This document shows, one piece after another, positions 33,395 to 42,089 of a stretch of DNA of 50,505 bases (the stretch's first letter is position 1; every line of letters begins with the position of its first letter). Location of the stretch: assembly GCA_038239195.1 (NCBI GenBank), contig JBBSEZ010000014.1, forward strand, positions 1 through 50,505, given 5' to 3'. This DNA comes from JBBSEZ01 sp038239195. Its GTDB lineage: Bacteria; Planctomycetota; Planctomycetia; Gemmatales; Gemmataceae. Position numbers and translations under genes: made by a program. The notes under the pieces are model-generated. The model had not been told where the DNA came from. It saw only the letters and a list, made by a program, of their open reading frames with translations, and searched no databases.

Positions 33395-34753
33395 TCATTT
33401 CCCCCCCGTCTGCTCCCTCCACTTGGTCAAAGCCTTCCGGGGCCGGGGGTCGCTGTCGCCGGCCAGCTCGATGGCTTTTTCCAGATGGGCGTAGCCCCGC
33501 TGCTGCTGCCCACGCGCCAGCAGCGCTTCGCCCAGGTGCAACTGCGGGTCGGTGCTCTCCGGGCTGATGCGCGCGGCCTGCTCGAGCTCGGCGAGGGCCT
33601 CGCTCGGCTTCCCGAGTTTGTCGAGCGCCAGGCCCAGGTAGAGGCGGGCGAATGCGTGGTCCGGCTTGCGGGCCAGCGCCAGCCGCGCCTGCGCCGCGGC
33701 CTCCTCGAAGCCGGCCCGGCCCCGGGCCCCCTGCCGCTCGGCCTGGTGGAACACGGCGACACAGAGGAAGTAGTGCCCCTGCGCCTGGTCTTGCCCGCGC
33801 GCCAGGCCGCGCCGCAACACGGCCTCGGCCTCGCGGTACTTGCCGAGCAGGGCCAGCGCCATCCCCAGTTTCACGTAGGCCTCCAGCTCGGCATCGTCGG
33901 CATTGACCATCGGCTGTAGGAGCTCCACCGCCTCCTGGATCGCCCCGGCGCGAATCAGGCCCTGGGCACGCAACAGCCGGGCGCGGCGGCCGACGAGGAG
34001 CGCCTTGTATTCGTCGGCGTAGGGGTCGGGCCCCTCGGCGTCGCGCGGAAAGCGCCGCGCCTGCTGGCGGTAGCGCTCGGCCGCCGCTGGGTCTCCCTTC
34101 CGGAGCGAGAGCGCGGCCAGCCGGGTCGCGGCGCGCTGGCGGGCGAGGGGCCTGCCCAGGCAGCGGACCAGGTAGGACCGGGCCGCCTCCAGGTCGTTGG
34201 CCCGCTCCGCCAGCATGCCGGCGGCCAGCAGGGCCCGCGGGTTGTCGGGATCGTGACGCAGCACTTCCTGAAGGAGGCCCTTCGCTTCGGCCGTCTCGCC
34301 CTTGCGCATCAGGGCCTCGGCGCAGTGCAGGCGGACGACGTCCGCCGCCGGCCCTTCGCCGGCCAGCCGGCGCACCGCCTCCTGGAAGAAGGGCACGGCG
34401 GCGTCGGGGCTGATGGCTTGCTGGGCCAGCCCGCGGAGATAAGGCCAGCGCGGTTCGGCGGGGGCCAGGCGGGAGGCCTCCGCGAAACAGACCAGCGAGT
34501 CCTCGCCGATGCCGTTGGCCAACAAGACCTTCCCGAGCCACCCCCACGCCTCCGCCGAGCCCGGCTGGCGCAGCACCTTGGAGCGGGCGTCTTCGACCGC
34601 CCGCTCCAGGGCCGGGTCGTTCTCGCCCGCCAGGTCGATGACCGGGGGCTGGGCTCGGTCTGGGGCGCCGCGATACCGCCAAGCCAGCCCGCCCAGGGCC
34701 CCGCCCAAGACGACGACGGCCGCGACGGCCACCCCAGTACGTCGGGAGATCAT
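33395..34753 (-). CDS. Membrane-anchored TPR protein (cassette copy 1)
   Basis: A 452-residue protein. The ATG at 34753 is chosen because it overlaps the upstream TGA (ATGA), gives one N-terminal transmembrane helix (about residues 7-26), and removes a long non-homologous extension that an earlier start would add. The rest is a solenoid of about ten TPRs (for example WLGKVLLANGIGEDSLVCFA, KLGMALALLGKYREAEAVLR, YLGLALDKLGKPSEALAELE). It probably binds proteins or glycan-processing partners in the periplasm. It is translationally coupled to the FG-GAP/ASPIC lipoprotein. A diverged copy of the same pair lies at 36606-39987. Confidence 0.85.
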   Translation of the reverse strand: MISRRTGVAVAAVVVLGGALGGLAWRYRGAPDRAQPPVIDLAGENDPALERAVEDARSKVLRQPGSAEAWGWLGKVLLANGIGEDSLVCFAEASRLAPAEPRWPYLRGLAQQAISPDAAVPFFQEAVRRLAGEGPAADVVRLHCAEALMRKGETAEAKGLLQEVLRHDPDNPRALLAAGMLAERANDLEAARSYLVRCLGRPLARQRAATRLAALSLRKGDPAAAERYRQQARRFPRDAEGPDPYADEYKALLVGRRARLLRAQGLIRAGAIQEAVELLQPMVNADDAELEAYVKLGMALALLGKYREAEAVLRRGLARGQDQAQGHYFLCVAVFHQAERQGARGRAGFEEAAAQARLALARKPDHAFARLYLGLALDKLGKPSEALAELEQAARISPESTDPQLHLGEALLARGQQQRGYAHLEKAIELAGDSDPRPRKALTKWREQTGGK

Positions 34754-36483
34754 GGCTTCTCTTTTCCTTGGGAAGCAACGGGCCGCCCGTAGCCCTGGCG
34801 CAGTTCCACCCGCCGATTCGCCTTGCCGCCCCGGAAGCGCTCGCGCGCGCCGTCGGGCCAGGCCACCTCCACCTCCTCGTAGCGCTCGGCCTTGCCCAGC
34901 CCGAAGTAAGCAACCCCGTCGGAGGCGCTGAAGTAGCTGTCCGCCGTGCGCACCACCTGCACCTGGCGCCGCCCGCCCGCCTCGACCCGGAGCTCGGCGC
35001 CCAGCGCGTCGCGTTGGCTGCTCTTGTCGCTGGCCTTGATCTGCAACCAGTGGCCTCGGCCCGGCGCCACGTTCCGCAAGACCCGTGCGCGCCCCCCCAC
35101 CGTGGTCAGGACGAGGTCCGGGGCGCCGTCGCCATCGATGTCTCCCACGGCCAGGCCCCGCGCCACGTTGGGCACGCCACACAGGGCGCGGTTGCTCGGC
35201 GAAATGTCGCGGAAGCGCCCGGAACCGTCGTTGGCGAGCAGTTGGTTGCGCTCGGCGTACGCGCCCCAGTGTTCGCCGAGGGGGGCGTAGCCCGGGTCGC
35301 TGCTCCGCGCCACGCGGCCGTGGACCACGACCGCGTCGGGCCAGCCGTCGCAGTCCAGGTCGATCAGCGCCGTGCCGAAGCCGGTGCCGCGCCAGCGCGG
35401 CGAGGTCAGGCGCGCCTCGTCGGAGCTCTCGCGGAACAGCCCGCGCGGCCCCTGCTTCCAGAGCGTGTGTTGCTCCGAGGTCAGGTGGGTGATGAAGAGG
35501 TCCAGCATCCCGTCGCCATCGACGTCGGCCAGCGCCACCCCCATGCCAGACTGGGCCTGGCCCATGGCGTTGACTGCCACGCCGCGCAGCAGCGCCTCCT
35601 CCTTGAAGGTGCAGTTCTTCTGGTTGATCCACAGGTGGTTGGGCTTGCCGTCGTTGGCCACGAACACGTCGGGCCAGCCGTCCCCGTCGAAGTCGGCGCA
35701 CACCACCCCCAGCCCCGGGCCCGGCAGCTTGCCCAGGCCGCTGCTCGCCGTCACGTCCTCGAAGCGCACCCGGCCATCCTTCCGGCCGAGGTTCCGGAAG
35801 AGCCGGCTCACGACGGAGGGAAAGGCGTTGGGGGAGCAGTAATCGGGCTTCCCCCGCGTGGCGGTACACCTCGAGTCGGGGTCGAAATCGACGTAGTTGA
35901 CGACGACGAGGTCGAGCCAGCCGTCACGGTCGAAATCGAGGAAGGCCGCCGCCGTCGCCCAGGTGGGGTTGTCCAGGCCCGCCTCCCTGGTGACGTCCTT
36001 GAACTTGCCGCCGCCCTCGTTGAGGAACAGCCGTACGCCCCCCACGAGGGTGACGAGGACGTCGGGCCGGCCGTCGTTGTTAACGTCGCCGACGGCCACG
36101 CCCATGCAGTGCCCCGAGAAGTCCAGCCCCGAGTCCTTGCTGACGTTGACGAAGGTGCCGTCTTTCTGCTGTTTGAACAACTGATTCGGCCGGCCCGTTG
36201 GCCCGCCGTTATTCAGGAAGTACAGGTCGAGTCGCCCGTCCCCGTCGAAGTCGAACAGGGCCACCCCCGAGCCGATGATTTGCGGGAGCGGGTGGGAAGG
36301 CCCGACGGGGCCGGGGTCGTGCGTGAAGTCGATGCCGAGCTTGTCGGTCACGTCCTCGAACCACACCGGGCCCGATTCGTCCGGGCCCTCGGGCGGGGGC
36401 GGGGAGGCGCGCCGGCAACCCAGAGCCAGCGACAGCCCCAGCAGTCCGGCCAGCACGATCGGCAGAGCGGCACGGCGACGCAT
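34750..36483 (-). CDS. FG-GAP/ASPIC-UnbV (CRTAC1-like) lipoprotein (cassette copy 1)
   Basis: A 577-residue lipoprotein with lipobox LALGC (Cys23). The mature part has repeated calcium-binding-type DFDGDGxxD motifs (FDFDGDGRLDLYF, GDVNNDGRPDVLV, FDRDGWLDLVV, FDGDGWPDVFVA, VDGDGMLDLFI, GDIDGDGAPDLVL), i.e. an FG-GAP/VCBS beta-propeller as in CRTAC1 proteins. The C-terminal ASPIC/UnbV domain has VRTADSYFSASDGVAYFGLG and a VEVAWPDG motif. The role is likely to be extracytoplasmic adhesion or ligand binding. Stop and start overlap (ATGA) with the TPR gene. The first propeller half ends with SRCTATRGKPDYCSPNAFPS, where two Cys could pair. Confidence 0.92.
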   Translation of the reverse strand: MRRRAALPIVLAGLLGLSLALGCRRASPPPPEGPDESGPVWFEDVTDKLGIDFTHDPGPVGPSHPLPQIIGSGVALFDFDGDGRLDLYFLNNGGPTGRPNQLFKQQKDGTFVNVSKDSGLDFSGHCMGVAVGDVNNDGRPDVLVTLVGGVRLFLNEGGGKFKDVTREAGLDNPTWATAAAFLDFDRDGWLDLVVVNYVDFDPDSRCTATRGKPDYCSPNAFPSVVSRLFRNLGRKDGRVRFEDVTASSGLGKLPGPGLGVVCADFDGDGWPDVFVANDGKPNHLWINQKNCTFKEEALLRGVAVNAMGQAQSGMGVALADVDGDGMLDLFITHLTSEQHTLWKQGPRGLFRESSDEARLTSPRWRGTGFGTALIDLDCDGWPDAVVVHGRVARSSDPGYAPLGEHWGAYAERNQLLANDGSGRFRDISPSNRALCGVPNVARGLAVGDIDGDGAPDLVLTTVGGRARVLRNVAPGRGHWLQIKASDKSSQRDALGAELRVEAGGRRQVQVVRTADSYFSASDGVAYFGLGKAERYEEVEVAWPDGARERFRGGKANRRVELRQGYGRPVASQGKEKP

Positions 36484-36605
36484 CGAGGCCTCCGGGGCCG
36501 TTCTCGGGATCGAGGTCGCCGACGACAGTCGGACACGGACCTCTCCCTCCTGGGCATTCTACCACCCCGCGCCGCGGAGGACATCCTCCCCCTACCGGCG
36601 CCGGT

Positions 36606-37973
36606 TCAGGGGCCCTTGCCGCCGGCGGACGCGCGCCCCAGTGCCTGGCGCGGCCGCGGGTCGCCGGGCGAGGCCAGCTCGACGGCCAGGCGGAGGTGCT
36701 TCAACCCCTCCTCGCGCTGGCCCCCCGCGACGAGGGCCTCGCCCAGCCGGAGGTGCGGGTCGGCCAGATCGGGCCGGGCGCGAACGGCGTCGCGGAGGCA
36801 GACGAGCGCTTCCCGGGCGCGGCCGAGGCGGACGAGGGCCTGGCCCCGGAACGTGAAGGCCAGGGCGTGGTCGGGCTTGAGCTGGGTCGCCCGCAGCGCA
36901 GCCGCGGCGGCCTCCTCGAACGCGGCGCGCGCGGCCGCGGCGCCACCCGCTCTTTCCCGGGCCTCGCCCTGCCGGTAGAGGGCCACGCTCAGGGCGTAGT
37001 GGATGGTGGCCTTTTCCGGGGCTTGCTTTAGCGCCTCCCGGAACACCTTCTCGGCGCCGGCGTTGTCCCCCAACTTGGACAGGCACACGCCTAGCGCGAG
37101 CTGAGTGCGGTCGTCGGGGAGGTCATCGACCAGGCTACGCAAGACCTGGGCGCTTTCCTGCAAACGGCCTTCGCCCTCGAGCCGCTCGGCCTCGAGAAAG
37201 CGCCCCTGTCGCCCGGCCCTCAGTCGGTTCACCTCGCCGAGGTAGGGATCGATCATGGGGACGTCTCCCGGCGCCTTTTCCGCCCTCCGGGTGAACGCGA
37301 GCGCCGCGGTGGCGTTGCCCGACCGGCGGGACGCGCCGGCCAGCTGCGCCAGGGCCCGCTTGCGCGTGAACGGGCTTTCGGCCGCGCGCGTCAGGTGGGC
37401 GATGCTCGCGCGCAGGTCGTCGCGGGCCAGGGCCAGCACACCGAGCGTGAAGTGGGCCCGCGGGTTGTCCGGCTCCCGTTCGAGGGCGCGTTCGCAAAGC
37501 TCCCGCGCCTCGTCGTGGTCGCCCAGTTCGAGCAGCACCTCGGCCAGCAACAACCGGGGCGTGGGGTTGGTCGGGTCGGCGCGGTCGGCCAGTTCGACCG
37601 CCCGGCGCAACAGGGGCAAGGCGGCCTCGCGGTCGCGCAGGACGACGCGCGTCCCCCGCAGGTAGGGCCAGCGCGGCTCGGCCGGCTCGAACCGCTCGGC
37701 GTGCGCGTAGCAAGCCTCGGCCTCGGCGGAGAAGCCGTTGGCGTGGAGGACCTTGCCCAGCCGCCCCCAGGCCACCCCCGAGCGGGGCTCGCGCCGCACG
37801 GCGGCCAGGGCCTGGTCCACGGTCGCCGCCACCGCCGGCTCCACCCCGGTCAGGTCGATAGGCGGGGGCGACGGCGCGGGGGCGCCTCGGGTGAGCCGCC
37901 AGGCCAGCGCGGCACTTGCGGCCAGCAAGACGAGCGCCGCCCCGACCATCATCCACCGCCGGCGCGCGCCCAT
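36606..37973 (-). CDS. Membrane-anchored TPR protein (cassette copy 2)
   Basis: A 455-residue paralogue of the TPR protein at 33395. The ATG at 37973 gives MGARRRWMMVGAALVLLAAS, a basic N-terminus and one transmembrane helix; an earlier start in the same frame (to 38072) would include the palindromic repeat and is less likely. TPR units include WGRLGKVLHANGFSAEAEAC, LLLAEVLLELGDHDEARELC and HLRLGEALVAGGQREEGLKH. Parts of the sequence align with copy 1 (GWGRLGKVL.., EPAEPRWPYLRG). It lies 292 bp downstream of the second ASPIC lipoprotein, with inserted-looking repeats in between. Confidence 0.85.
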   Translation of the reverse strand: MGARRRWMMVGAALVLLAASAALAWRLTRGAPAPSPPPIDLTGVEPAVAATVDQALAAVRREPRSGVAWGRLGKVLHANGFSAEAEACYAHAERFEPAEPRWPYLRGTRVVLRDREAALPLLRRAVELADRADPTNPTPRLLLAEVLLELGDHDEARELCERALEREPDNPRAHFTLGVLALARDDLRASIAHLTRAAESPFTRKRALAQLAGASRRSGNATAALAFTRRAEKAPGDVPMIDPYLGEVNRLRAGRQGRFLEAERLEGEGRLQESAQVLRSLVDDLPDDRTQLALGVCLSKLGDNAGAEKVFREALKQAPEKATIHYALSVALYRQGEARERAGGAAAARAAFEEAAAAALRATQLKPDHALAFTFRGQALVRLGRAREALVCLRDAVRARPDLADPHLRLGEALVAGGQREEGLKHLRLAVELASPGDPRPRQALGRASAGGKGP

Positions 37974-38001
37974 TTCTGTCTCCCCCCCTCCACTCAAAGC
38001 T

Positions 38002-38081
38002 TGTGAAACAATCGCGGAGGGGCGAGCCGCCGGGCTTGTCCCGGCGGGGATAAACCCCGCCGCTCGCCCCATTCTTTCACA
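38002..38081. repeat. Complex palindromic intergenic repeat
   Basis: Nested dyads: outer TGTGAAA/TTTCACA (38002-38008, 38075-38081), GGGGCGAGC/GCTCGCCCC (38019-38027, 38062-38070), and two mutually exclusive inner hairpins (CCGCCGGG-cttgt-CCCGGCGG at 38027-38047; CGGCGGGG-ataaa-CCCCGCCG at 38042-38062). This looks like a member of a REP-like family. Confidence 0.65.
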
Positions 38082-38085
38082 GGCT

Positions 38086-38269
38086 CTCAGCTCGACTTCT
38101 GCCCATTTTCGGGGCGTGAATGCCCTGAGAAGCTGGGAAAGCTGGGCGTTTTGGGATTTTGGAAACCCCTGCTACGCCCCGGGTGTTGAAAAACTCGCCG
38201 CGATCTGACTGGCAAGCCTGGGTAACTAGGGGATTTCGGCTGCCGAAAAAGGGCAGAAGTCGAGCTCAG
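38086..38269. repeat. 184-bp element with 27-bp imperfect inverted ends
   Basis: End repeats 38086-38112 and 38243-38269 match in 25 of 27 positions (core AGCTCGACTTCTGCCC). The middle encodes nothing convincing. The right end contains the TGA stop codon of the upstream ASPIC gene (38266-38268). No clear target duplication is seen, so it could be a MITE or a large inverted repeat. It separates genes that overlap in the other cassette copy. Confidence 0.55.
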
Positions 38270-39987
38270 GGCCTCGCGCGCCCTTGCCCCCGGCGCAGCA
38301 CCAGGCGCCGGTCGGCCGCGCCGCCTCCGAACTCTTCGCGGTCCCCGCCCGGCCAGAGCACCTCCACGCTCTCGACGCGCCCCGCCCCGCCCAGCCCGTA
38401 GAGGGCCTCGCCTTCGGAACTGCACAGGTAGGAGTGCGTCGGCGTGAGCAGCCGCCGCCAGGACCGCCCGCCCGCCCGCACGGTCACCTCCGCCCCCCAG
38501 GCATCGCGCCCGCCCAACTTAGGGTCGATGGCGCGCACCGCCAGCCAGTTGCCGCGCCGGGGCGCGACGTTGCGAAGCAACCGGGCGCGGCCGCCGGCGC
38601 AGGTCAGCAGCAGATCAGGGGCGCCGTCGCGGTCGAAGTCGGCCACGACCAGCCCGCGCCCCACGTTCGGCGTCCCGCACAGCGCCGGCTCGCCCGGCGA
38701 GCGGTCGGCGAAGGCGTCCCCGCCCAGGTTGGCGAAGAGCTGGTTCCGCTCCGCGTAATGGCCCCAGTGCGGGCCCAGGGGCGCGTGCCCCGCGCCGCCG
38801 CCGGGCGCGCGCGAGACGCGGCCGTTGACCACGGCCAGGTCGGTCCAGCCGTCGAGGTCGAAGTCGGCGGCCACGACCCCGAACCCGGTGCCGCGCCAGC
38901 GCGGCCGCGCCAGGCCCGACGGGCCCGTCTGGTCGCGGAACAGCCCGCGCGGGCCCTGCTTCCAGAGGGTGTTGGCTTCCTCCGTCAGGTGCGTGACGAA
39001 GAGGTCGGAGAGGCCGTCGCCGTCGAGGTCGGCGAAGGCGACCCCCATGCCGGCCTCCGAGTTGCCCATGGCGTTGACTGCCACGCCGCGCAGGATCGCC
39101 TCCTCCTTGAAGGTGCCGTCCTTCTGGTTGATCCAGAGGTGGTTGGGCTTACCGTCGTTCGCCACGAAGATGTCCGGCCAGCCGTCCCCGTCGAAGTCGG
39201 CGCACACGACCCCCAGCCCTGGCCCCGCGAGCCGGCCCAGCCCGGAGGAGAGCGTCACGTCCTCGAAGCGCGCCTGCCCCTGCGCCAGGCCGCGCCCGCC
39301 CAGGTTGCGGTAGAGGCGCGTCACGCTCCCGACGAACGATTTGGGAGCGCAGTAGTCGCCTTCCCCGCCGGGGGAGGTGCAGCGCCACGCGGCGTCGTAG
39401 TCGAGGTAATAGACGACGACGAGGTCGAGCCAGCCATCGCGGTCGAAGTCGAAGAATGCCGCGGAGGCGGCCCACCCGGGGCAATCCAGGCCGGCCGCCT
39501 TGGTCACGTCGGCGAAGGTGCCCTTGCCGTTGTTGAGGAAGAGGCGGACGCGGCCGTACTCGGTGAGCAGCACGTCGGGCCGCCCGTCGTTGTTGACGTC
39601 CCCGATGGCCACGCCCATGCCGTGGCCGGCCACGTCGAGGCCGGACCCCTTGCTGACGTTGCGGAACGTGCCGCCGGGCAGTTGCCGGAAGAGCTGGTTG
39701 GCCCTGCCCTTCGGCCCGCCGTTGTTGATCAGGTAGATGTCGGGCAGCCCGTCTCCGTCGAAGTCGAACACCGCCGCCCCCGAGCCGACGATCTGGAGCA
39801 TGGAATACTTGCCGTCGGTGGGGCCAGCGTCGTGAATGAAGTCGAGGCCCACCTTCTCGGTCACGTCCTCGAACCACGCCGGCCCGGCCGGTTCTTCCAG
39901 GAGGGGCGCAGGTTTCCGGCAGCCGAGAAAGGTGGCCAGGGCGGTCAGGAGGCACAGGCTTGCCGAAGCGGCAGGTCGGTATTTCAT
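38266..39987 (-). CDS. FG-GAP/ASPIC-UnbV (CRTAC1-like) lipoprotein (cassette copy 2)
   Basis: A 573-residue paralogue of the lipoprotein at 34750. The ATG at 39987 gives a signal peptide with lipobox TFLGC (Cys23). The FG-GAP propeller repeats (FDFDGDGLPDIYLI, GDVNNDGRPDVLL, FDFDRDGWLDLVVV, FDGDGWPDIFVANDGKPNHL, LDGDGLSDLFV, FDRDGAPDLLLT) and the C-terminal ASPIC domain (LLTPTHSYLCSSEGEALYGL, VEVLWPGGDREEFGG) correspond position by position. The C-terminus ends in Arg/Gln-rich RRGQGRARP and its stop lies in the 184-bp inverted-end element, so the original end may have been changed. Likely a cell-surface protein. Confidence 0.92.
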   Translation of the reverse strand: MKYRPAASASLCLLTALATFLGCRKPAPLLEEPAGPAWFEDVTEKVGLDFIHDAGPTDGKYSMLQIVGSGAAVFDFDGDGLPDIYLINNGGPKGRANQLFRQLPGGTFRNVSKGSGLDVAGHGMGVAIGDVNNDGRPDVLLTEYGRVRLFLNNGKGTFADVTKAAGLDCPGWAASAAFFDFDRDGWLDLVVVYYLDYDAAWRCTSPGGEGDYCAPKSFVGSVTRLYRNLGGRGLAQGQARFEDVTLSSGLGRLAGPGLGVVCADFDGDGWPDIFVANDGKPNHLWINQKDGTFKEEAILRGVAVNAMGNSEAGMGVAFADLDGDGLSDLFVTHLTEEANTLWKQGPRGLFRDQTGPSGLARPRWRGTGFGVVAADFDLDGWTDLAVVNGRVSRAPGGGAGHAPLGPHWGHYAERNQLFANLGGDAFADRSPGEPALCGTPNVGRGLVVADFDRDGAPDLLLTCAGGRARLLRNVAPRRGNWLAVRAIDPKLGGRDAWGAEVTVRAGGRSWRRLLTPTHSYLCSSEGEALYGLGGAGRVESVEVLWPGGDREEFGGGAADRRLVLRRGQGRARP

Positions 39988-40549
39988 GGGGAGGATGGGA
40001 GGGGGCGACGAGTGCAACGGATCAACCTCCCGGAGCATACCACTCCGAGGCAGGCCCCGCAAGGATTTGCACCTGCCCAGCCAACACTTCCGGGGCCTGC
40101 CGCTTGCGGCTTAGTGGTCCGTTTCACAAATAACGTCGTGGTTTCTGCGGACTTCTTGTAGAAAGAGGTGAACTCTTCAAGAATCTCAGCAAGGAAAGGA
40201 AGCCGCTATGCCAGGACCAACTCCTGCTCGTTGTATTTTTCCCGAGGAGTTTTTGCAAGAGGCACTCGATGCCGTTCGCCGCCGAACCGTGGCCGTCCAG
40301 GCCGTCCAGCGTTTTCGGCTCGTCCTGCTGCTTCACGAGCACCCTTCCCTGTCGAGCGACGAGGCGGCCGACGTGGTGGGCCTGTCGGCTCGGCAGGTAC
40401 AACGCTGGCGAAGTCGTTGGGCAGCCGGCGATTTCTCGACCGAGGATCGTCGGGGCCGCGGTCGAAAGGCCGCTTTTTCCCCCTCTGGATCAAGCCTTGA
40501 TCCAGGCGATGGCTTGTGAGGTAGTCGCGGAGACGAAACTGCCACTCAG

Positions 40550-42089
40550 TACAGCGTTTCGTAAGTCTCTTGGAAGTCAAGCGGGTACAGCCTTGTGATA
40601 GGGGCGAGGCGGATAGAACAGACGCTCAAAACACTTCGGGCGCGGGCTGAAGAAGGCTCGCCCGCGCTTCTGCTGTTTGCGTGTCTGCTCGAATGGCGTA
40701 TCGCGCACCAGCGGCGTCCCCGCATAGGTCCATCGGTACGGGTGAGCCAACTCCTCGTTGTAGTAGGCCATCCACGACTGCAGGCGCTGTACGAACGCCT
40801 CCGCGCTGGCGAAGTCGTCGCGCTTCAACAGCTTGCGCGTCAGGACGCTGAAGAACATCTCCACCTGGTTCAGCCACGAGCCATGCACCGGCGTGAAGTG
40901 GAAGACGTGCTTGTGTTCGACGTCGCTCAGCCACTGCCGTCTCGCCTTGCCCGTCTTCAGCCCCACCGGCGCAACCAGGCCGCTCAACTCGGCCACCAGC
41001 GCGCAGACCGCCGGGGTGCTGTGCGTGCGGTTGTTGTCCAGGACCCAGTGGTAGCGCTCCGCCTCGGGCATTTCCGCCACCGCGTGCCGCAGGTGCGCCA
41101 CGAAGTCGTTCCCGTTGTGCGTCCGCGTCAGGTCGTAGGCCGCCTGCCCCGTCGGCACGCAGAAGGAGGCGTGCAGGTGCGTGCCGCCCAGACGCACGTA
41201 TTCGTGCTCGCGGCGGCGCGGCAGACCGGGGCGGATAGGCAGGGTGGGGTGCTTGCGGCGGCGAATGAGGATGCCGGTCTTCTCGTCGGTGCTGATCACC
41301 AGTTCCCCGCTCCGCCACAGCGCCGCCGCGTCGAGGTAGAGCCGGCAGATGTCCGCAGCCCTGGCCGGGAAGTCCGGGTCGTGGCTGTTGAGCCAATAAT
41401 CGCTATCGCTCTTGTGCGGCTTCAGGTCGGCCTCGGTCAGAACGCGGTGAATGGTCGAGCGGCTCATGGGCCGCAGTTCGATCGGGGGCAGCAGGGCGGC
41501 CAAGGCGGCCCGGTGCTCCTCGAACATCGCCTGACGCGCTGCCTCGTGGGCGGCGGCCAGTTCCGCCAGCAGGACGTCCTGCTCATTGGCCTGCCGGAGG
41601 ATGGTCAGGGCCAAGTCGTCCAGCGACCACGAACCGCTGGGGCAGCCGCCCGTGGCGGGGTCCTCCCGAGTGGCCAGTTCAACAACGTGAAGCCGCTGCG
41701 AGGGGGGAAAAGACCGGCGGTCGGCCGGAGCGGGGGGCGTCCTGCAAGCCAGCAAGGCCCGCTCGGGCGAAGCGCCGCCGCCACAAACCGACGGTTTCAT
41801 TGCTGGTGCCGAGGCCCGCGGCGATCTGCAGGTTGGTGGGCTGGTCCTCGTCGGCGGCGCGGAGGACGATGCGGATGCGGCGGACGAGGGCTTGTGGAGT
41901 GGAGTGGGCGCGGAGAAGGCGCTGGAGGCCCTGTTGCTGCTCAACCGAAAGGACAAGGGGGGTAGCACGGGGTGTCGGCACGGCAATTCCTCCGTGTTCG
42001 AGGTCAGGCTCGCTTTCCTGCTATTTGGCATACAGACACCCGCACGCTCCGGCGACTATAAACTTCCAAGAGACTTACGAAACGCTGTA
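40550..42089 (-). mobile_element. Second IS630-like element nested in the first
   Basis: Perfect 28-bp terminal inverted repeats (40550-40577 and 42062-42089; TACAGCGTTTCGTAAGTCTC and eight more bases). Flanked by direct CTCAG repeats (40545-40549, 42090-42094). Removing the element and one CTCAG rejoins the host transposase in frame (PLSRQSLADL), so five bases look duplicated rather than TA alone. It holds one transposase gene on the minus strand and is otherwise complete. Confidence 0.88.
40577..41981 (-). CDS. IS630-family transposase (inner element), joined by a +1 frameshift
   Basis: GTG start at 41981, with a GGAGGA site upstream. The first frame encodes the HTH region (LVLSVEQQQGLQRLLRAHST, LQIAAGLGTSNETVGLWRRR) and stops soon after T4C6 (plus-strand GGGGGGAAAA, 41702-41711). 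The remainder is in the +1 frame: reading GTC TTT, skipping one T, then CCC CCC gives PVF-PPSQRLHVVELATRED. The joined protein has 467 residues. DDE residues: LVISTDEKTGILIR (Asp), HWVLDNNRTHSTP (Asp), FTPVHGSWLNQVEMFFSVL (Glu). All three are present, so the enzyme is probably active if the shift occurs. The stop codon lies at the edge of the end repeat. Confidence 0.85.

Noticed and set aside
33395..35869. 824-codon version of the TPR gene
   Set aside because: The extra N-terminal part overlaps the ASPIC lipoprotein in another frame; ATG 34753 overlaps the upstream stop and starts a membrane helix.
40208..40519. Stand-alone 103-residue helix-turn-helix gene
   Set aside because: It is the N-terminal half of the split IS630-like transposase; the rest continues after +1 shift and the nested insertions.
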